The notes beneath the pieces were generated by a model. The model was not told the origin of the DNA. It saw only the letters and a program-made list of their open reading frames with translations, and made no database searches. A DNA stretch of 64,000 nucleotides from a bacterium (GTDB lineage Bacteria > Cyanobacteriota > Vampirovibrionia > Gastranaerophilales > Gastranaerophilaceae). This document shows, one piece after another, positions 40,922 through 48,754 of the stretch. The stretch covers positions 1-64,000 of the forward strand of contig JAFUSQ010000036.1 of NCBI GenBank assembly GCA_017467605.1, read 5' to 3'. Positions within the stretch are counted from its first letter, which is position 1; each line of letters starts with the position of its first letter. Both the position numbers and the translations under genes were made by a program.

Positions 40922-41161
40922 TTATTCATCTCCTTTCAATTTTCTTTTAATTTCTTCAATTCTGTGATTGTCCCGAATATGCTTAGTTTTATCCTTAATA
41001 AAGGCTTTAAACTCCTTTAACGCTCTTGATTTTTGGCTGTCATCTTTTTCTGACAAGTCCGTTTCTCTGAGCAAATGTAACTTTATATCTCGGATGTCGT
41101 AGTTGCACGTTTCACAAATTTTAAGGATACCATTTTGTTTTATATATTCGCTAATCTTCAT
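40922..41161 (-). CDS. Small charged protein (79 aa)
   Basis: Unrecognised; Lys/Glu/Asp-rich helical protein (MKISEYIKQNGILKICETCN..., then a charged tail IEEIKRKLKGDE). The N-terminal 25 residues could be a minimal HTH. AAGGT is 5 nt upstream. It overlaps the preceding gene by 11 bp and leaves one base before the next. Confidence 0.6.
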   Translation of the reverse strand: MKISEYIKQNGILKICETCNYDIRDIKLHLLRETDLSEKDDSQKSRALKEFKAFIKDKTKHIRDNHRIEEIKRKLKGDE

Positions 41162-41918
41162 CTTTTACCTTCATTTCATTATCTACTAGCTCACAGAACT
41201 TGTTATATACAGGGTTTCTATCGGATTTTAGTATATCCATAAGACATGGAATGTCATATTTTCTAATTCCGCAGAATTTTCGCATATCGTCAAAACTACG
41301 TAACTGCAATTCAAATCTAAGGATGCGATCAGTCTGAACAAGAAATCCATGGTCTAGTTGCTGACGATATTCTCTGTCCTCGGATGCTCTTATTTCAGCC
41401 CCTTTTATGTATATAGCAAATCGTTCATTCTTTTTTGCTTTAGGGACAACAGCCAAACTACTTGGTTTACTCAAGACTTGCAGTCCCTTTTCATATACAA
41501 CATCATCGTATCGATATACATCATATTTGTCGGTTTCTGCTTTGGCTACTTCACGTATATCAGATAAATAATCTTCTAGTTTTTCTTCCTCGGTATATAT
41601 ATCTGTCTTGAGATGCACTTCGTATATGGGAGCTTCTTTAAGCAGATAATCGGAATCTATTTTTACATTTGTCTTTTGTTCTATTACTTCTGCTATTTGA
41701 TCAGCATTTTCGATAGTGATTGCGCCAAGTGAATTTGGCATTACAAATAATTTGCCCGAAAATTGAAGCCCAAGTCCATCTGAATGCCTCCATATCTGCA
41801 CCCCGATTTTGTTTGTAAAATATGGCAAATCATCAGGGTAAGAGCAATATGAATTGGGTATTTTTGTTTTAATTTTATCTATATATATTTTTGTTCTAGT
41901 GAAATCTTGTAATATCAT
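41151..41918 (-). CDS. Possible replication-initiation protein of the element
   Basis: 255 residues from 41918 (AAAGGT 7 nt upstream); an open extension to 41999 is Arg/Lys-rich and spans hairpins, so is doubtful. Segments GLGLQFSGKLFVMPNSLG, EAPIYEVHLKTDIY and LRFELQLRSFDDMRKFCGI recall the gpII/Rep-type rolling-circle initiators of phages and plasmids. No clean HUH motif is visible, so this is a weak call. The inverted repeats just upstream would suit an origin. Confidence 0.45.
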   Translation of the reverse strand: MILQDFTRTKIYIDKIKTKIPNSYCSYPDDLPYFTNKIGVQIWRHSDGLGLQFSGKLFVMPNSLGAITIENADQIAEVIEQKTNVKIDSDYLLKEAPIYEVHLKTDIYTEEEKLEDYLSDIREVAKAETDKYDVYRYDDVVYEKGLQVLSKPSSLAVVPKAKKNERFAIYIKGAEIRASEDREYRQQLDHGFLVQTDRILRFELQLRSFDDMRKFCGIRKYDIPCLMDILKSDRNPVYNKFCELVDNEMKVKDED

Positions 41919-41942
41919 TTTTTTACCTTTCTTTTTCCTGTA

Positions 41943-42019
41943 ATTGACATTTTTTGTCAAAAAAAATCGTGCAAACTTACGGCGGCTAAGCCGCGGCATT
42001 TTTCATTAAAGAAAAATGC
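41943..42019. repeat. Cluster of inverted repeats upstream of the Rep-like gene
   Basis: TTGACATTTTTTGTCAA (41943-41959), GCGGCTTAGCCGC read on the minus strand (about 41982-41994) and GCATTTTTC/GAAAAATGC (41996-42004 and 42011-42019). Three hairpins in 80 bp; origin, attenuator or terminator are all possible. The rest of 42020-42107 shows nothing. Confidence 0.5.
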
Positions 42020-42107
42020 TCTATCTTTTTACCTTCAAATTTAATTTTTTGATCTTTTTTGTAAAGATTTATATAATGCTATAGTGGGCAAGTGCTTTCT
42101 TTATTAA

Positions 42108-42350
42108 CTATTGAGACAATTTGAATTTTTGCCGATAGTACCCGTAGTGTTTCCTAGTATCTAGAATATAGTCAAGTTCTACTATATTCGGATCAATTTC
42201 ACGAAGCCCCTTTAGCATCCTTTCTGCTGTGCGACGGCTAACATTAAATTCATCAATTATGTATTGATAAGTTATTCCGTCTGTTCTTCGCTCAATTGTA
42301 ATAAGAAGCTCGAGCAGATCTGATACCCTGCTATATCGTGGTTTTTGCAT
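42108..42350 (-). CDS. Mini HTH protein 2
   Basis: 80 residues from the ATG at 42350, which has AGGAGG 8 nt upstream (longer starts up to 42428 lack this spacing). The HTH resembles the N-terminal domain of DeoR/YafY-type regulators (LLELLITIERRTDGITYQYII, NVSRRTAERMLKGL). It ends soon after the wing; there is no effector domain. Overlaps mini HTH protein 1 by 20 bp and looks paralogous to it. Confidence 0.65.
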   Translation of the reverse strand: MQKPRYSRVSDLLELLITIERRTDGITYQYIIDEFNVSRRTAERMLKGLREIDPNIVELDYILDTRKHYGYYRQKFKLSQ

Positions 42351-42576
42351 TTCCATTACCTCCTGTTCGTCCGTATCGTACATATGCATCATTTCGTTTA
42401 GTCCACTTATCGACGTGAGCATCAACATTCAAAATCGCATGCAGACGTCTTTCTGCGGAGCGACGACAGATTCCGTATATAGATTGAACATCTCTAATGG
42501 TAATTCCTGTCTCTGTGCCGAGTATCCGACGCCTAAGGTCTAGTATTTCTTTTGTTTTTGCTATTGTTGCATTCAT
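42331..42576 (-). CDS. Mini HTH protein 1
   Basis: 81 residues; AGGAG 6 nt upstream. HTH segment GITIRDVQSIYGICRRSAERRLHAIL parallels GITYQYIIDEFNVSRRTAER in the next gene, so the two are tandem relatives that may act as a heterodimer. Its leader contains the RNA structure at 42683-42843. Confidence 0.65.
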   Translation of the reverse strand: MNATIAKTKEILDLRRRILGTETGITIRDVQSIYGICRRSAERRLHAILNVDAHVDKWTKRNDAYVRYGRTGGNGNAKTTI

Positions 42577-42682
42577 TTGTTACTCCTTTTTATTTTTTTC
42601 AATGTTTTTTTATTTTTTACCAAATTTGGCACGAAAAAGGGTGATTGCCTGATAGAATCTATAAGGACAATATTGATTTTTT

Positions 42683-42843
42683 ATAAAAAGAAGCCCATGG
42701 GGTTGTATTTAAGTATGAAATGTGTTATTCTATTTTTGAAAATTTAATTTTGGACCACGGACTTCTTGTTTCGTGGTTTGTTTTTTTGTCTCCTTTTAAG
42801 TAAATTGCAAGCTCAATATAACTCAAAAACCCCTTATAGTCAA
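42683..42843 (-). promoter_or_regulatory. Promoter and structured leader with competing hairpins
   Basis: Minus strand: TTGACT (42843-42838), 17 nt, TATATT (42820-42815). The RNA can fold ACCACG (42777-42772) with CGTGGT (42759-42754), or pair AGAAGTCCGTGG (42766-42755) with CCATGGGCTTCT (42700-42689), the latter followed by TTTTTA as in a terminator. The two folds exclude each other. The rest of 42577-42991 is A/T-rich without genes; around 42930-42955 is a faint resemblance to the small-RNA promoters at 57491-58863. Confidence 0.45.
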
Positions 42844-42991
42844 GACTGTGGATGATTTTGAAAATAAATTTTTGAAAAATTTTTATTCAGAATATATAAA
42901 TATACTTACATATTGTTTTGATTCTTATAAGTATAAGCTAATATTCTGAAAATTATATAACCATAAAAACTATGTTAATATATACTCGAAT

Positions 42992-43966
42992 TTATACATT
43001 GTACTTGCTTTTAATCAATTCGACACATTTATTATACTTACGTTGTATATCAATATCTTCAAGTTGCTCATTACTTATTAGTTCAAGGTATTTAAGAAGC
43101 TTAACACCTCTTTTGCGAATAGTATCCTCTAAATTATCTTTTTCTTTAATTTTTGTTATTTCATTATTAAGGTACTTTTCATTATATCCACCTAGGTTTT
43201 CAAGAATAAAATTCTTAATAAAAACACAGTCGTCATTTAGTCTTGGGCGTGATTTTGGTGATGGTTTTAATAAATCATCTGGATTACACCAAGGACAATA
43301 TTTTTCTTTTTTAAATTCTAATAGACCTTCAGATAAGGCTTTATAAATTGTTTTATAACGTTTTAAACCGTAATTAGATGAAGGCATTTTTTTTACTTTT
43401 TTTTTGATTTCTATATCTTTATTTTCTTTTTTAATATGAATTTTGTCATTTTCTTGAAGTATATCTAAAGATTTGAAATAATCTTGAGGTTCATAATCAA
43501 TGTCTTTTAAATCATATAAGTTAATATAATGTAATAAATGTGAACACCATTTTACATGCGAATCACACCAACATATAAGCTGTTTTGTATGATATATTTG
43601 TTCTATTGTAGCCTCCATATATTTACTAATTATAGAATATTCTTTTTTACGGTACATTATATGCTGATTTATGAAAACTAATGTTTTTAAAAAATTTATT
43701 AAAATTAAATTCATCTTACATAAATCTTCTTTTAAATATTTTTTTTCACAAGTAAGTAACCAAAATAAAAAATATTTATAATCATTAATATTATAATAAA
43801 ATTCAGGTAATTCTAATTCGAAATTTTGACAAATAAAATCATATATTATTTTAAAATTTTTATCATTTGCATATTCTAATAATATAAAAAATAGTCCTAT
43901 ATGATTATCTTCTTGCAATAGATAACACCCACATTTTTCATTATGATCTATCATATATTGTTCCAT
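42992..43966 (-). CDS. Unrecognised protein with Cys/Trp motifs (324 aa)
   Basis: Very A/T-rich gene; high in Tyr, Lys, Ile. N-terminal two thirds are helical (FFILLEYANDKNFKIIYDFICQ region). CWCDSHVKWCSH and CPWCNPDD could bind zinc. Located 50 bp after res on the same strand, so possibly the last gene of the restriction operon. The base composition differs from its neighbours, suggesting separate transfer. Confidence 0.6.
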   Translation of the reverse strand: MEQYMIDHNEKCGCYLLQEDNHIGLFFILLEYANDKNFKIIYDFICQNFELELPEFYYNINDYKYFLFWLLTCEKKYLKEDLCKMNLILINFLKTLVFINQHIMYRKKEYSIISKYMEATIEQIYHTKQLICWCDSHVKWCSHLLHYINLYDLKDIDYEPQDYFKSLDILQENDKIHIKKENKDIEIKKKVKKMPSSNYGLKRYKTIYKALSEGLLEFKKEKYCPWCNPDDLLKPSPKSRPRLNDDCVFIKNFILENLGGYNEKYLNNEITKIKEKDNLEDTIRKRGVKLLKYLELISNEQLEDIDIQRKYNKCVELIKSKYNV

Positions 43967-44016
43967 TATAAAAACTGCCCCTTACATTATCTAATACTTT
44001 TAGAAATTTTAATTAC

Positions 44017-47000
44017 TTACACCTTCACCTTAAACTCTTTCCAATCTGTTACAGGTTCTTCGGAGAATTTGACGTTATCCAAAGAATCAAAGTGTTGTTT
44101 GCCGCAGTGGATTTTGAGTTGTTCTGTTGTTCTTAAATCAAACAGGCTTGTTGAACCTTTTGATTCAAGTACAAAATAAAGTTTTTGTTCTCCGTTCTTT
44201 TCTAAAAATACTGCCCAATCAGGATTATAAGCTCCTATTGGTGTATCTATTTTAAACCGTTTCGGTATCTTGAAAAACATCTTAACATCAGGATCATCAT
44301 CAAGAGATTTCGCAAATCTGCTTTCTATACCACTATCGTAAATCAGGTAATCATAGACACTGTGCTCAACGGCAACAGCATTTTTATCAAGGTTTGCTAT
44401 AAGTTCCTGACTATCAAATATTTCTTGAACATAATATTCCTGACCTGCAAGTTTAACGTACTTTATACCGTCTATAGCAAGTGCATGACGGTTTCTTGAT
44501 ATTATTTCCAATGCTTTTTCTAAAAACAGTTGTGGATTATTTATAAAATCTTTTATTCTACCGCTTTCTTGTAGAATTCTGATTACTGTTTTACGTGTAA
44601 GTAGTGTTTCTGCCGTAATCAAACGTATTATATCAGGCAATGTCTGATAAGTTTCTTGTAAATCGAATGTTTGCAGATGGTGTTCTGAGTGTGTAATTCC
44701 TGCATTTTCTATATTCAAATCTGCAATTTGTGATACGAGTTTTGCTTTCGGTATATCAGGCATATTACGAAAATCTTTTACACAGTTTTCAACAAGTTTT
44801 TCTGTATCGATTTCTACTCTGTAAGTGGTTTTTTGTTTTATCTTATCCCAAAGTTCTCTAAATTCAGGAGAAATCATTGCTTGTTTTTTAAGTCTTACTG
44901 TAACTTCTTTATTAGCATCACGAAGAACTGGTCTGTTATCAGCTTTTTCAAGTGCCTGAATAATTGCTCTTTGTGCAGCTTTTGAATATCTTTGGCTAAG
45001 GTCAAGTTTTCCTGCTGCAAGTTGAGCTTTCATTGTGTCTTTAACCTTGCCCTCTTTAGTGATAATTTTACTTTCTTTCAAGTCTTCATAGAGCTGTTGA
45101 GCTTCTTCAGGAGTGAATGATTTTTCTTCAACCTTAACTTCTGTGCATTTGATTGTTTTAAATTTCTCCAAAGAAATCGGTTCTGATTTTCTTTCTATAA
45201 TCTGTTTTTTAATTTCTTTTTGTAAAGGCTCGGTTACGTTAGGAATATTAATTTTTTCGATATCGGCATTTTGGTTTATATTTCCGTCATTGTCGATAAT
45301 TCCTTCAACCTGCAACGCACCATAAGCCATTTGTGCATCAAAATCATCCATTTGATGTTCGATTTCAACTTGTTCTTGGTAAGTTAAATCAATTAAAGTT
45401 GATAACTGAAGAACACCGAATTTCATACCTGTTTCATCTTCAATTTCTTTTTGGAGAGTGTCGGCAAATTCGGCAAAACTTTCATTAGCCATTACATGTA
45501 GAATGTTTATATTTCTATCTTCTATACGTTCACCGTCTTGATTTACACACAATCTTAATCCACGTCCGATTTTTTGGCGGCAGGTGAATGTTGATTTTTG
45601 ATCTATAAGTGTACAAACTTGGAATACATTAGGGTTATCCCAACCCTCTTTAAGAGCTGAGTGAGAGAATATAAACCTCATAGGGCATTCAAAGGATAAA
45701 AGATATTCCTTATCTTTCATAATTGTATTATAAGTATTGTCATCAGCCTGAGTGTCGCCTTTTGTGTTTTTATAGATACCTTTTTTATCTTGAGAAAAAT
45801 AACCGTCATGTGCTTTTTCTACATCAGTGTTGAAATATGTTTTCAAAACCTGATAATCAGGCTTATTGATAAGTTCGTTGTAGCATTCTTCAAACATTTG
45901 AGCATAAATACCTTTTTCTCCTGTTTCGGTACGGTATTTTTCTACACGGTCAATAAAGAATAACGACAAGACTTTTATACCCTTTTCAAAGTATCTTAAT
46001 TCTTTTTGTAAGTGTGCTTCAATTGTTCTATAAATCTGAGCACGTTTTATAATATTTTCATCCACACTACCAATGGCTTGACCGAGTTTTACGGATTCGG
46101 TATTTTCAAACTCCAAACATTCTGATCCAGGAGTACAGTCGATTCCTGTTATAGTATAACCTTCGTAAAGTTCTCTTTCTCCTGATTTAACAAATAGGTC
46201 ATCACCTTGCTTAACTGTGATAGTTTTTCTTTCAACTTTGCTATCTTTTCCTTTAATATCTATTTCGATTTTTGCACTAAAACCGTTTTGATTAGATACG
46301 GATTTTAGCATTATGTAAGGTTTATTAAAATCGTTAGAAATAGAATTAGAAGATACACATATTTGTTTTACTAATCCCATTTGATAAGCATCAACAGGAG
46401 TTAATCTATATAAAAGATTAATCTTTTCTCGGTGAGTTGCAGAATATCTCAAAACACACATCGGATTTAGTGATTGAATAGCCTCTTTTGCTTTAGGAGT
46501 ATTATCTACTGATTGAGGCTCATCAATAATAACAATCGGATTGGTATCCTGAATATATCTCATGGCAGTTTCGCCGTTGAGCTTATCTTGTTGTTGGTTG
46601 ATGATATTTTCGGATTTTTTGAAAGCATCAATATTTATAATCATTATTTCAATGTTATCTGACATAGCATATTGTCTAACGTCTGATAATTTAGATGAAT
46701 TGTAAATAAAATAATGATAAGGTATCCCGTCATAAATATCTTTAAAATGTTCTTCTGTAACCTGTAAGGATTTATAAACCCCTTCACGAATAGCAACTGA
46801 TGGAACTACAATAATAAATTTAGTAAAACCGTATCTTTTGTTCAATTCTAAAATTGTTTTTGTATAGACATAAGTTTTCCCTGTTGCCGTTTCCATTTCA
46901 ATAGAATATTGATGAGTATCAAAATCTCTTGTAACAGGGAGTTTATTTCTGCGTTGAATATTGTGCATATTGGCTATTAAGGTATCATTATCTATAAGTA

Positions 47001-47163
47001 ATTCATTTCCTGAGCCGTAATCATTCATTTTAAGATTAAGTCCACCGAAGTTTTTATCCACAGAAAAAGTCATACTTGTTTTTTCTTGTCCTTGAAACAA
47101 GTCAGCAACGGCATTAACTGCATCTGTTTGATATTGTTGATTCTTTTTAAATTGTAGTTTCAA
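44017..47163 (-). CDS. res: Type III restriction enzyme, Res subunit
   Basis: 1048 residues. SF2 helicase: Walker A ETATGKT (91-97), DEPQ box (214-217), SATHRE, helicase C with FIFSHSALKEGWDNPNVF and QKIGRGLRL. C-terminal nuclease of the PD-(D/E)xK type in YNPDWAVFLEKNGEQ...FVLESKG (about 990-1014). Cuts DNA with Mod when sites are unmethylated in head-to-head orientation. The start is TTG, directly after the Bro-N gene stop, with AAGGAT upstream, so translation is coupled. Confidence 0.93.
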   Translation of the reverse strand: MKLQFKKNQQYQTDAVNAVADLFQGQEKTSMTFSVDKNFGGLNLKMNDYGSGNELLIDNDTLIANMHNIQRRNKLPVTRDFDTHQYSIEMETATGKTYVYTKTILELNKRYGFTKFIIVVPSVAIREGVYKSLQVTEEHFKDIYDGIPYHYFIYNSSKLSDVRQYAMSDNIEIMIINIDAFKKSENIINQQQDKLNGETAMRYIQDTNPIVIIDEPQSVDNTPKAKEAIQSLNPMCVLRYSATHREKINLLYRLTPVDAYQMGLVKQICVSSNSISNDFNKPYIMLKSVSNQNGFSAKIEIDIKGKDSKVERKTITVKQGDDLFVKSGERELYEGYTITGIDCTPGSECLEFENTESVKLGQAIGSVDENIIKRAQIYRTIEAHLQKELRYFEKGIKVLSLFFIDRVEKYRTETGEKGIYAQMFEECYNELINKPDYQVLKTYFNTDVEKAHDGYFSQDKKGIYKNTKGDTQADDNTYNTIMKDKEYLLSFECPMRFIFSHSALKEGWDNPNVFQVCTLIDQKSTFTCRQKIGRGLRLCVNQDGERIEDRNINILHVMANESFAEFADTLQKEIEDETGMKFGVLQLSTLIDLTYQEQVEIEHQMDDFDAQMAYGALQVEGIIDNDGNINQNADIEKINIPNVTEPLQKEIKKQIIERKSEPISLEKFKTIKCTEVKVEEKSFTPEEAQQLYEDLKESKIITKEGKVKDTMKAQLAAGKLDLSQRYSKAAQRAIIQALEKADNRPVLRDANKEVTVRLKKQAMISPEFRELWDKIKQKTTYRVEIDTEKLVENCVKDFRNMPDIPKAKLVSQIADLNIENAGITHSEHHLQTFDLQETYQTLPDIIRLITAETLLTRKTVIRILQESGRIKDFINNPQLFLEKALEIISRNRHALAIDGIKYVKLAGQEYYVQEIFDSQELIANLDKNAVAVEHSVYDYLIYDSGIESRFAKSLDDDPDVKMFFKIPKRFKIDTPIGAYNPDWAVFLEKNGEQKLYFVLESKGSTSLFDLRTTEQLKIHCGKQHFDSLDNVKFSEEPVTDWKEFKVKV

Positions 47164-48006
47164 TTATTTCTCATCCTTATTTTTAATTTGTTTTGCCTTT
47201 TTGGTTTTTGGTAGGAAATTACTATCTGTTACGACTTTTTTCCCTGTTTGAAGTTCAAGTTTTTCTCTTGCTTCTTTTGCAATTTTGCCACCTTTTTTTG
47301 CTGAACGTTTATTTTCATCTAAACCCACAGAGTTTTCACTTTCTGCAATTTGTCTTGTTGATAATTCAGCAAGTGCTGTAAAGATTAGTTCAGCCTCACT
47401 CATGTGATCTCTCAAATTTTGAGATTTTAACCCTTTCAAGTTTTTATGTTCTTTTACGGATAGTCCTGACCATTCTTGATGAATAATATTTGTTAGAATA
47501 GCAAATTCTTCACTTTCGGTTATTTCGTGGTCTTTCCAATAATCTGTAAGTTTATTACGAGTTTCTTGCCCCATCATACGTTGCTGAATCCATTTTTCAG
47601 AACGTCCGAGCTTTTTGTAAGTTTCTCTTGCTCTGTCAATAGCCGTTGACGGGTCAGACATTTCTTTCATACGTTCATAGCCGACTTTTGCAAGCCATAA
47701 TTTAACAGGTTCAGCTTTAGGACTTGGAACAGATTGAACTAACCTTAAACAACCCTCTACATCAAGAGCATCAGTTTTATAAAATTTACCATCTGTTGCT
47801 TTCATTTTCAGTTGACTACAATTTGTAGTCAACTCGCTTCCTTCTTTTTTTAATCGTGTTTTAAGCACACTCCAATATTTTCTTGGTTCTTTGCTTTCCG
47901 TTAATATAGCAATTAAATCTACAACAGAAAAATACCATTTTTCGTGTTCTTCATCATAGACAGACCTGATCTTACTATTTTCAAAAACTTTTAGTTCGTT
48001 TTTCAT
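47164..48006 (-). CDS. BRO-N family protein between mod and res
   Basis: 280 residues. N-terminal Bro-N domain (about 5-110; WYFSVVDLIAILTESKEPRKYWSVLKTRLKKE style, LRLVQSVPSPKAEPVKLWLA), C-terminal helical region with a basic tail (KTKKAKQIKNKDEK). Such proteins are phage antirepressors or DNA-damage proteins (DinD-like). Here it stands inside a restriction operon (3 bp after the upstream gene, abutting res), suggesting regulation or self-protection of the system. Confidence 0.82.
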   Translation of the reverse strand: MKNELKVFENSKIRSVYDEEHEKWYFSVVDLIAILTESKEPRKYWSVLKTRLKKEGSELTTNCSQLKMKATDGKFYKTDALDVEGCLRLVQSVPSPKAEPVKLWLAKVGYERMKEMSDPSTAIDRARETYKKLGRSEKWIQQRMMGQETRNKLTDYWKDHEITESEEFAILTNIIHQEWSGLSVKEHKNLKGLKSQNLRDHMSEAELIFTALAELSTRQIAESENSVGLDENKRSAKKGGKIAKEAREKLELQTGKKVVTDSNFLPKTKKAKQIKNKDEK

Positions 48007-48009
48007 ATG

Positions 48010-48744
48010 TTATATTCTCTCTCCACATTCTGCCATTACTTCGTTGTATATACTTGTCATTTCCCCTGTCATATCTTCTAAATAACCTGTTATACAATCA
48101 AATTCATAACTAATTCTTTTTACCCAAACATACAAATTTGTTAAATCCAAAGTAACATTTTCTCTTGAAACATAAAAATGAGGATCTTTCGTGCTTTTCG
48201 ATTTCCCAATAGGGTATCTTCCAAATGACATGTCATCAGTATACTCGTAAATAATATCAATAAATTTACGAACATATAATAACGATTTCTTAAACACCTT
48301 ATCATGGTTGTTATTTATTAAACTCATTGCAACGTTGTGTAGTTGTTTTATATCGTGTTTCCCTTTAATACTACTTTCTTCAATTCCCTCAAACTTTTCA
48401 AGTTTTTTGTATATAGGATAAAGAGAGTTAAATCCTTTCAAATAAAGCTCAATACCATGAACAATATTAAACAATATCGGGAATATCCAAATATCTAAAA
48501 TGTTATGTGTTCCAGTTGCTTCAATACATTCTCTCAACAAATAAATAGCAACTTCAAAATATCCCTCTGCTAACCTAAAAAAATGAGCTTCTACTCTGTC
48601 ACTTGGGTCAAATCTCCAATTCAAAAAAGCTGTTGTATCAAGTGAATAACATGTGTCAAAAGGATTTTTTGCATCCTTCATTAATTCATCTAAACTATAA
48701 GCCTGTATTTTTTTATCTAATGATTTCCATTTGTCTTTATCCAT
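48010..48744 (-). CDS. Unrecognised helical protein between mod and res
   Basis: 244 residues, mainly helical (YFEVAIYLLRECIEATGTHN; IVHGIELYLKGFNSLYPIYKK; KHDIKQLHNVAMSLINNNHDK). The pattern recalls HEPN-like four-helix domains found in defence genes, but no clear R-x4-6-H motif is seen, so RNase activity is not claimed. GGGAG 6 nt upstream; 10 bp after mod, 3 bp before the Bro-N gene. Confidence 0.65.
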   Translation of the reverse strand: MDKDKWKSLDKKIQAYSLDELMKDAKNPFDTCYSLDTTAFLNWRFDPSDRVEAHFFRLAEGYFEVAIYLLRECIEATGTHNILDIWIFPILFNIVHGIELYLKGFNSLYPIYKKLEKFEGIEESSIKGKHDIKQLHNVAMSLINNNHDKVFKKSLLYVRKFIDIIYEYTDDMSFGRYPIGKSKSTKDPHFYVSRENVTLDLTNLYVWVKRISYEFDCITGYLEDMTGEMTSIYNEVMAECGERI

Positions 48745-48754
48745 TTTTTCTCCC

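Noticed and set aside
48010-48744. HEPN RNase assignment
   Set aside because: The helical pattern is suggestive, but no R-x4-6-H motif is present, so only an unnamed helical protein is reported.
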